Origin: an uncultured Rhodoluna sp.
Lineage (GTDB): Bacteria > Actinomycetota > Actinomycetes > Actinomycetales > Microbacteriaceae
DNA: 10,266 nt
Direction: 5' to 3'
Assembly: GCA_937898095.1 (NCBI GenBank)
Contig: CALDKR010000183.1
Location: 1-10,266 of the forward strand
The notes under the pieces were generated by a model. It had not been told where the DNA came from. It saw nothing but the letters and a program-made list of their open reading frames with translations, and did no database searches. Below are positions 6,395 to 10,266 of this stretch, piece after piece (position 1 is the first letter of the stretch; each line of letters begins with the position of its first letter). Both the position numbers and the translations under genes were made by a program.

Positions 6395-6967
6395 ATGACA
6401 AACGAAAACACCACCGCAGAGGTTGAAGAAACCGTCGATGCCGCAGATGTTTCACGTGAAACAAATGGCGACTCGGGCGACAAGACTCCCCTAGACCCAG
6501 CCGCAGCAATCAAGGCTTTAGAAGAAGAGGGCGACATCGCCGCTGACTATCTAGAAGAACTGCTAGACATCTTCGACCTAGATGGCGACATCGAGATCGA
6601 CGTTCGCCAAGGTCGCGCATATGTCGAGATCAAAGCCGACGACAGCAGCAACCTAAAGCTGATTTCTGACCCAGAGACCGTCGAGGCTCTGCAAGAGCTA
6701 ACCCGCTTGGCCGTTCAGGTTAAGACCAACGGCTTTAGCCGTTTGATTTTGGATGTCGGTGGCTCACGCCAGGCCCGCGTTGACGAGCTAACCCGCTTGG
6801 TCGACCGCATTGTTGCCAAGGTGAGCGAGACTGGCGAGGTTTCACACCTAAAGCCAATGTCTTCGTATGAGCGCAAGATTGTGCACGACTTGGTTTCTGA
6901 GGCTGGTTTGGTTTCAGAGTCTGAGGGTGAAGGCAAAGAGCGCCACATCGTCGTCAAGCCTTCATAG
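6395..6967 (+). CDS. jag: RNA-binding protein KhpB/Jag (KH and R3H domains)
   Basis: Jag (KhpB) is a cytoplasmic RNA-binding protein encoded beside yidC in many Gram-positives and linked in Firmicutes to cell elongation and division. The 190-residue product has an acidic, disordered N-terminus (1-40), a KH-type region (about 65-120) and a C-terminal R3H domain (about 130-190). The R3H signature is visible as SYERKIVH, with R160 and H164 three residues apart. In the KH region the usual GxxG loop is replaced by ISDPETV (90-96) ahead of the conserved EALQELTRLAVQ, so nucleic-acid binding by that domain may be reduced. Codons 18-23 (DVSRET) overlie a perfect parS site. The start ATG is 26 bases after yidC, with only a weak AGG upstream. 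Confidence 0.93.
   Translation: MTNENTTAEVEETVDAADVSRETNGDSGDKTPLDPAAAIKALEEEGDIAADYLEELLDIFDLDGDIEIDVRQGRAYVEIKADDSSNLKLISDPETVEALQELTRLAVQVKTNGFSRLILDVGGSRQARVDELTRLVDRIVAKVSETGEVSHLKPMSSYERKIVHDLVSEAGLVSESEGEGKERHIVVKPS
6448..6463. promoter_or_regulatory. parS: parS centromere site inside jag
   Basis: TGTTTCACGTGAAACA is an exact match to the palindromic 16-bp parS consensus on which ParB loads. It lies within the jag coding sequence, encoding Asp-Val-Ser-Arg-Glu-Thr in the disordered N-terminus. It is about 2.5 kb upstream of parB and 4 kb from oriC. Confidence 0.95.
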
Positions 6968-6980
6968 AAGCCACGATCAA

Positions 6981-7616
6981 ATGGATGAAGTTTTCGAGCC
7001 AGAACTCGAACCATCTAACGCGACTGCGATTTTTGGTGCCAACATCGACAAAGCTCGCATCTATTTCAACGCCCTAGTTCGCGACAGCGACGAGCTCGGC
7101 CTTCTCGGCCCACGAGAAATGCCAAAACTTTGGTCTCGTCACATTCTGAATTCAGCTGTGGTCGCTGAACTTGTTCCGGCCGGCAAAACATGCGCTGATG
7201 TTGGTTCTGGCGCTGGGCTGCCCGGAATTCCAATGGCAATTGCCCAGCCAGATGCTGAATTTGTCTTGATTGAGCCAATGGAACGTCGATCGAACTGGCT
7301 AAAACTGATGGTCGATGAAATTGGCTTGACCAACGTGCGTGTGATTCGAGCTCGTGCCGAAGAGGTTGGCGAAGTGTTTGACATCGTGACCGCACGAGCC
7401 GTTTCAGCGCTACCGAAGCTTTTGCGCATGACCGTTCCGCTAACTCGAGACGGCGGCGAAATCATCGCCCTCAAGGGTGCAAAGGCGGCCGAAGAAATCG
7501 ACGAATCAAAGAAGCTAATGAAGAAGCTGAAAATCAAGAGCTTTGACATTGTGCAGGTGGGAACCGCACATCTAGCCGAACCCACCACTGTGGTTTTAAC
7601 TAAGCTGGAGCAATGA
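6981..7616 (+). CDS. rsmG: 16S rRNA (guanine-N7) methyltransferase RsmG
   Basis: RsmG (GidB) uses S-adenosylmethionine to methylate N7 of a conserved guanine in the 530 loop of 16S rRNA (G527 in E. coli). In several bacteria, loss of this gene gives low-level streptomycin resistance. The 211-residue product has the family block LWSRHILNSA (50-59), the SAM-binding loop DVGSGAGLPGIPMAI (73-87), the following acidic strand end LIEPMERRSNWL (96-107), VTARAVSALPKLL (136-148) and GGEIIALKG (158-166). ATG 6981-6983 was chosen because it begins at the expected family length. The frame stays open upstream inside jag, but that part is unlike RsmG. It lies 13 bases after the jag stop. Its stop overlaps the ATG of a 32-codon ORF. 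Confidence 0.96.
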   Translation: MDEVFEPELEPSNATAIFGANIDKARIYFNALVRDSDELGLLGPREMPKLWSRHILNSAVVAELVPAGKTCADVGSGAGLPGIPMAIAQPDAEFVLIEPMERRSNWLKLMVDEIGLTNVRVIRARAEEVGEVFDIVTARAVSALPKLLRMTVPLTRDGGEIIALKGAKAAEEIDESKKLMKKLKIKSFDIVQVGTAHLAEPTTVVLTKLEQ

Positions 7617-7711
7617 ACGAACCAAAGATCTCACCAGCTCCAACCGGCTGGATTGGCATTCCTGGCGAAGTAACCGCCATTCGTCCGACATCTGAAAAGC
7701 CTTCGAAGTAA
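7613..7711 (+). CDS. Possible 32-residue small protein between rsmG and parA
   Basis: An ATG at 7613-7615 overlaps the rsmG stop as ATGA and opens a 32-codon frame ending in TAA at 7709-7711. The product begins MNEPKISPAPTGWIGIPGEV and ends TSEKPSK. It is Pro-rich, has a single Trp, no membrane segment and no motif I recognise. GGAG lies only 2 bases before the ATG, too close for a normal ribosome binding site, so translation would depend on coupling to rsmG termination. It could be a real small protein, a remnant, or chance. The remaining gap to parA, 7712-7812, holds a strong hairpin and part of a parS site. Confidence 0.35.
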   Translation: MNEPKISPAPTGWIGIPGEVTAIRPTSEKPSK

Positions 7712-7736
7712 AAGGCTTCACTGGCGAGCGGGCGTT

Positions 7737-7762
7737 TGAAACTCATCGAAAGATGAGTTTCA
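7737..7762. repeat. 11-bp perfect hairpin with GAAA loop upstream of parA
   Basis: TGAAACTCATC (7737-7747) and GATGAGTTTCA (7752-7762) are exact reverse complements around the 4-base loop GAAA, a stable GNRA tetraloop in RNA read from the plus strand. A further U-G pair is possible outside. No U-run follows on either strand, so this is not a canonical terminator. It lies 51 bases upstream of the parA start and could end rsmG transcripts, shape the parA leader, or be a protein-binding dyad. Confidence 0.75.
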
Positions 7763-7804
7763 GCGACAATCGAGTGCGAAGTTTGTAGGCAGAACAGTAG
7801 AGAA

Positions 7805-7820
7805 GGTTTCACGTGAAACA
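7805..7820. promoter_or_regulatory. parS: parS site spanning the parA start codon
   Basis: GGTTTCACGTGAAACA matches the parS 16-mer at 15 of 16 positions and contains the complete 14-bp palindrome GTTTCACGTGAAAC (7806-7819). Its dyad axis falls exactly before the parA GTG start (7813). The parA ribosome binding site GAAGG (7802-7806) overlaps its left edge. ParB bound or spreading here could affect parA transcription. Confidence 0.93.
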
Positions 7821-8913
7821 ATTTGATGGAAATTCAAGTAGGCAATCAGTGCCCGCCTACACTTCTCGCGCCCAAGATCTAGCTCGTTTGAACGCTGCAT
7901 TTGACAGCCAATCAACCAGCACGCCGGCCTCTGCCCCGCTGAACCCGACCGCAGAGCAAATTCAACCTATTGTCACCAGCTCCGCTGCGACTGCAGTTTC
8001 AACCAACACCGGCCCGATAGCAACCAGCACACAGGGCTTCGGCGAAAGCCCAATTGGCCGCGAATTGGCCCAAAACTCTCAGCGCCTAGCGCGCATCAAT
8101 GAACTTCAGCTGCCAAAGCCTGGCCGAACCAGAATTTTCACTATCTCGAACCAAAAGGGCGGGGTCGGAAAGACCACAACCGCCGTCAACCTTGCAGCCG
8201 CATTGGCATACAAGGGCATGAATGTTTTGGTCATCGACCTTGACCCCCAGGGCAATGCCTCGACCGCACTGAACATCGAGCACCGCGAGGGCACCCCGGG
8301 CATCTATAACGTGCTGATTGACAACGTTGAAATTGCCGACGTTGTGCAGGTTAGCTCTGAAATGCCTGGTCTGACCTGTGTTCCTGCCACCATCGACCTA
8401 GCCGGTGCCGAAATTGAACTTGTTTCACTTGAGGGCCGCGAACACCGCTTGCGCGACGCTATTCAGCGCTATTGCGAAACCTCGATGACTCCCCCCGACT
8501 ATGTCTTCATCGACTGCCCGCCTAGCCTGGGTCTATTGACCATCAACGCCTTCGTGGCGGCCCGCGAAGTGCTTATTCCGATTCAGTGTGAGTATTACGC
8601 TCTCGAGGGCCTCTCGCAGCTTCTGAAGAACATCGACCTGATCAAGAAGCACCTAAACCCAGAGCTTCGCATGTCGACAATTTTGCTGACCATGTTCGAC
8701 AGCCGCACCCGCCTCGCATCGCAGGTTGCCGAAGAAGTGCGCCAGCACTTTGCTAACGAAGTTTTGAACGCGGTTATCCCGAGATCGGTTCGTGTCTCTG
8801 AGGCGCCGAGCTATAGCCAGACTGTAATTACCTATGACCGCTCGAATTCGGGCGCTTTGTCTTATCTTGAAGCTGCTGCAGAAATTGCATTCAAAGGAGT
8901 AAACCATGGCTGA
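7813..8913 (+). CDS. parA: Chromosome partitioning ATPase ParA (Soj)
   Basis: ParA is a deviant-Walker ATPase that binds the nucleoid and moves ParB-parS complexes, segregating the new origins. The product is 366 residues. The ATPase core starts near 105 with ISNQKGGVGKTT (111-122, Walker A with signature lysine K115), followed by LVIDLDPQGNAS (139-150) and the Walker B region VFIDCPPSLG (231-240). The first 100 residues are a Ser/Thr/Pro/Ala-rich extension ending in ESPIGRELAQ, a segment I associate with Microbacteriaceae ParA. GTG 7813 is chosen because an in-frame TAG at 7798-7800 blocks any earlier start, GAAGG stands 6 bases upstream, and no other good start precedes the conserved part. 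A GTG at codon 13 remains possible. The stop overlaps parB by 8 bases. Confidence 0.96.
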   Translation: MKQFDGNSSRQSVPAYTSRAQDLARLNAAFDSQSTSTPASAPLNPTAEQIQPIVTSSAATAVSTNTGPIATSTQGFGESPIGRELAQNSQRLARINELQLPKPGRTRIFTISNQKGGVGKTTTAVNLAAALAYKGMNVLVIDLDPQGNASTALNIEHREGTPGIYNVLIDNVEIADVVQVSSEMPGLTCVPATIDLAGAEIELVSLEGREHRLRDAIQRYCETSMTPPDYVFIDCPPSLGLLTINAFVAAREVLIPIQCEYYALEGLSQLLKNIDLIKKHLNPELRMSTILLTMFDSRTRLASQVAEEVRQHFANEVLNAVIPRSVRVSEAPSYSQTVITYDRSNSGALSYLEAAAEIAFKGVNHG

Positions 8914-9946
8914 GAAAAAAGGCGGATTGGGCCGAGGCATTGGCGCCCTGATTCCAACTTCAACCGCACCAAATGAGCGCCCGATCGATGTGTTTTTTGC
9001 CGGCCCAGGTGCCAGCAAAACTGATGATCGTGGCGCCCAGGGTGGCAACCCAGCGGCGATTTCAAAAGCCGCCAAGGCCAGTGTTGGCGCGGGTTCTGGC
9101 GCCGCAGGCAACTCAGCTGTTGCTGCCCAAGACTCAAACTTGGTCGCCGTTCCTGGTGCTCGTTTCGGTCACCTAGACCTGAACTCAATCGTTCCAAACC
9201 CGCAGCAGCCTCGCTCGGTTTTTGAGCCCGAAGCATTTAGTGAGCTGGTTCACTCAGTGCGCGAATTTGGTGTTTTGCAGCCAATCGTGGTTCGCCCACT
9301 CGGCGAAAAAGACGGCCAGCCAACCTATGAACTGATCATGGGTGAGCGCCGCCTTCGCGCCTCAAAAGAGGCCGGCCTAAAGGCGATTCCGGCAGTGATT
9401 CGCGAAACCGCAGACGACAACATGCTGCGCGATGCGCTGCTCGAGAACATTCACCGCGCAAATCTAAACCCACTTGAAGAAGCCAGTGCCTATCAGCAGC
9501 TGCTGAGCGACTTTGGCATCACCCAAGACCAGCTGGCCGAGAAAATCGGCCGCTCTCGCCCGCAGATCACCAACACCATCCGTTTGTTAAAACTGCCGAT
9601 TGCCGTTCAGCAAAAGGTTGCCGCTGGTGTTTTGAGTGCCGGTCACGCTCGCGCGATTCTTGGCGCAGCCGACGAGGCCCGCATGCAGCACTTTGCCAAT
9701 AAGGCAATCAACGAGGGATTATCGGTTCGCTCACTCGAAGAGGCCGTTGCCCTAGACAAGCCAACCCCGGGCAAGGCCAAAATTGTGGCCGGTGGTCGTC
9801 AAGATGCTTTGAAAGAGATCGCTGATCGCCTGGGCGACAAGTTCGACACCAAAGTCAGCATCAGCCTGGGCAAAAAGAAGGGCCAGATTGTGATTGATTT
9901 CGCGACCTTCGGTGACCTTCAGCGCATCGTCAAGATGCTGGATTAG
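8906..9946 (+). CDS. parB: Chromosome partitioning protein ParB (Spo0J)
   Basis: ParB is a CTP-dependent DNA clamp that loads at parS, slides onto nearby DNA and is moved by ParA. The 346-residue product starts KKGGLGRGIGALIP, the short N-terminal ParA-interacting motif. A Gly/Ala-rich linker (about 20-85) follows. Then comes the CTPase domain with PNPQQPR (97-103), GVLQPIVVR (122-130), GERRLRA (146-152) and ENIHRANLNPLEEA (180-193). The helix-turn-helix that reads parS is around 206-230 (TQDQLAEKIGRSRPQITNTI), and the dimerisation domain is about 295-346. AAAGGAG at 8893-8899, inside parA, is a strong ribosome binding site with a 6-base spacer. ATG 8906 overlaps the end of parA. The stop touches the convergent ddl stop with no intervening base. 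Confidence 0.97.
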   Translation: MAEKKGGLGRGIGALIPTSTAPNERPIDVFFAGPGASKTDDRGAQGGNPAAISKAAKASVGAGSGAAGNSAVAAQDSNLVAVPGARFGHLDLNSIVPNPQQPRSVFEPEAFSELVHSVREFGVLQPIVVRPLGEKDGQPTYELIMGERRLRASKEAGLKAIPAVIRETADDNMLRDALLENIHRANLNPLEEASAYQQLLSDFGITQDQLAEKIGRSRPQITNTIRLLKLPIAVQQKVAAGVLSAGHARAILGAADEARMQHFANKAINEGLSVRSLEEAVALDKPTPGKAKIVAGGRQDALKEIADRLGDKFDTKVSISLGKKKGQIVIDFATFGDLQRIVKMLD

Positions 9947-10266
9947 TTATCTGCTGCGATAAGCAGTCTCAACCAGCGAGTAGTAAACCTCGCCCAGTGA
10001 GTTGCCCGCAGCGTGAATCGCCTGCGGAACCAGTGAAACCTCGGTCAAACCGGGCACCACGTTGGCCTCTAAGAACCAAGGAACGCCGTGTTCGTCGACG
10101 ATTACGTCGATTCGAGACAAGTGACGAAGCCCAAGCACCTCGTGAGCCTTAATCGCCATGTCGCTAGCGCGCTTTAGAACCTGCTGTGGCAAGCGAGCCG
10201 GCACAAAATAGTTGGTTTCACCAGCGGTGTAGCGCTCATTGAACCCAAAACGACCGTCAACCGGCT
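9947..10266 (-). CDS. ddl: D-alanine--D-alanine ligase, C-terminal part (cut by window edge)
   Basis: Ddl uses ATP to join two D-alanines for the peptidoglycan precursor in the cytoplasm. Only the last 106 codons are in the window, and the start lies beyond base 10266. The visible part has FGFNERYTAGETNYFVPARL near its beginning, then the ATP-grasp C-terminal block GLRHLSRIDVIVDEHGVPWF and LEANVVPGLTEVSLVPQA. The E and N in LEAN are the expected Mg2+ ligands, and the Ser/Leu loop after them closes over substrate. The end is normal (ETAYRSR then TAA). It converges on parB with no spacer and no visible terminator. The family is an ATP-grasp ligase, and Ddl is by far the best fit. Which paralogue it is cannot be told here. 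Confidence 0.9.
   Translation of the reverse strand, partial: PVDGRFGFNERYTAGETNYFVPARLPQQVLKRASDMAIKAHEVLGLRHLSRIDVIVDEHGVPWFLEANVVPGLTEVSLVPQAIHAAGNSLGEVYYSLVETAYRSR

Noticed and set aside
6129..6509. A 126-codon minus-strand frame over the yidC tail and jag start
   Set aside because: It is the complement of the Lys/Ala repeat tail of yidC; low complexity there keeps the reverse frame open.
7139..7588. A 149-codon open frame on the minus strand across rsmG
   Set aside because: It is antisense to a clearly conserved methyltransferase, has no family features and no ribosome binding site, and is explained by codon bias of the plus-strand gene.
7600..7821. A minus-strand frame of 73 codons beginning MFHVKP in the rsmG-parA gap
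   Set aside because: The start is only the complement of the parS palindrome, the product has no recognisable features, and there is no promoter or ribosome binding site. The same gap fits better as leader plus small plus-strand ORF.
8653..9111. A 152-codon open frame on the minus strand across the parA-parB junction
   Set aside because: It overlaps two certain genes, and its Ala/Pro-rich content mirrors the complement of the parB linker.
1..10266. Search for tRNA or rRNA genes, CRISPR arrays, insertion sequences, phage or defence genes
   Set aside because: Nothing of the kind was seen. All space is taken by core origin-region genes and the gaps described.

Overview
This window is the replication-origin region of an actinobacterial chromosome. 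It carries the conserved order recF-dnaN-[oriC]-dnaA on the minus strand and rpmH-rnpA-yidD-yidC-jag-rsmG-parA-parB on the plus strand, and ends in a convergent D-Ala-D-Ala ligase gene. The TTGAC/TANNNT-type promoter, the ParB N-terminus (GGLGRGIGAL), a ParA with a long N-terminal extension ending in GESPIGREL, and a KhpB/Jag protein point to Actinobacteria, probably Microbacteriaceae. Base composition looks balanced rather than GC-rich, which would suit the small-genome freshwater Luna-type lineages (Rhodoluna, Aquiluna and relatives). That placement is inference from memory of the families, not a search.

Layout. Bases 1-830 hold the start of recF, cut by the window edge, and 840-1982 hold dnaN (TTG start). 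The gene-free stretch 1983-2533 is oriC: a tandem repeat and palindrome in the dnaN leader, an AT-rich unwinding segment with a 9-bp inverted repeat, at least seven DnaA-box-like 9-mers, and the dnaA terminator. dnaA is 2534-4000. The divergent gap 4001-4355 has a second DnaA-box cluster near dnaA and a clear promoter for rpmH. From 4356 to 9946 runs a tight plus-strand cluster with several ATGA-type overlaps. It carries ribosomal protein L34, RNase P protein, the membrane-insertion pair YidD/YidC, the RNA-binding protein KhpB (Jag), the 16S rRNA methyltransferase RsmG, an unrecognised 32-residue ORF, and the ParA/ParB segregation pair. The 3' part of ddl fills 9947-10266 on the minus strand with no spacer after parB.

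How they work together. DnaA binds the oriC boxes and opens the AT-rich segment, DnaN is the polymerase clamp, and RecF acts at gaps and stalled forks. ParB loads at parS sites and ParA moves the loaded complex, segregating the origin. Two parS sites are visible: one perfect 16-mer inside the jag coding sequence, and one whose dyad axis lies at the GTG start codon of parA, which suggests a link between segregation and parA expression.

The gene content is ordinary. I did not find a new multi-gene system. The less usual items are the two parS placements, the 32-residue ORF followed by an 11-bp GAAA-capped hairpin in the rsmG-parA gap, a KH domain without its GxxG loop in Jag, low-complexity inserts in RecF and RnpA, and small ordered repeats in the origin.
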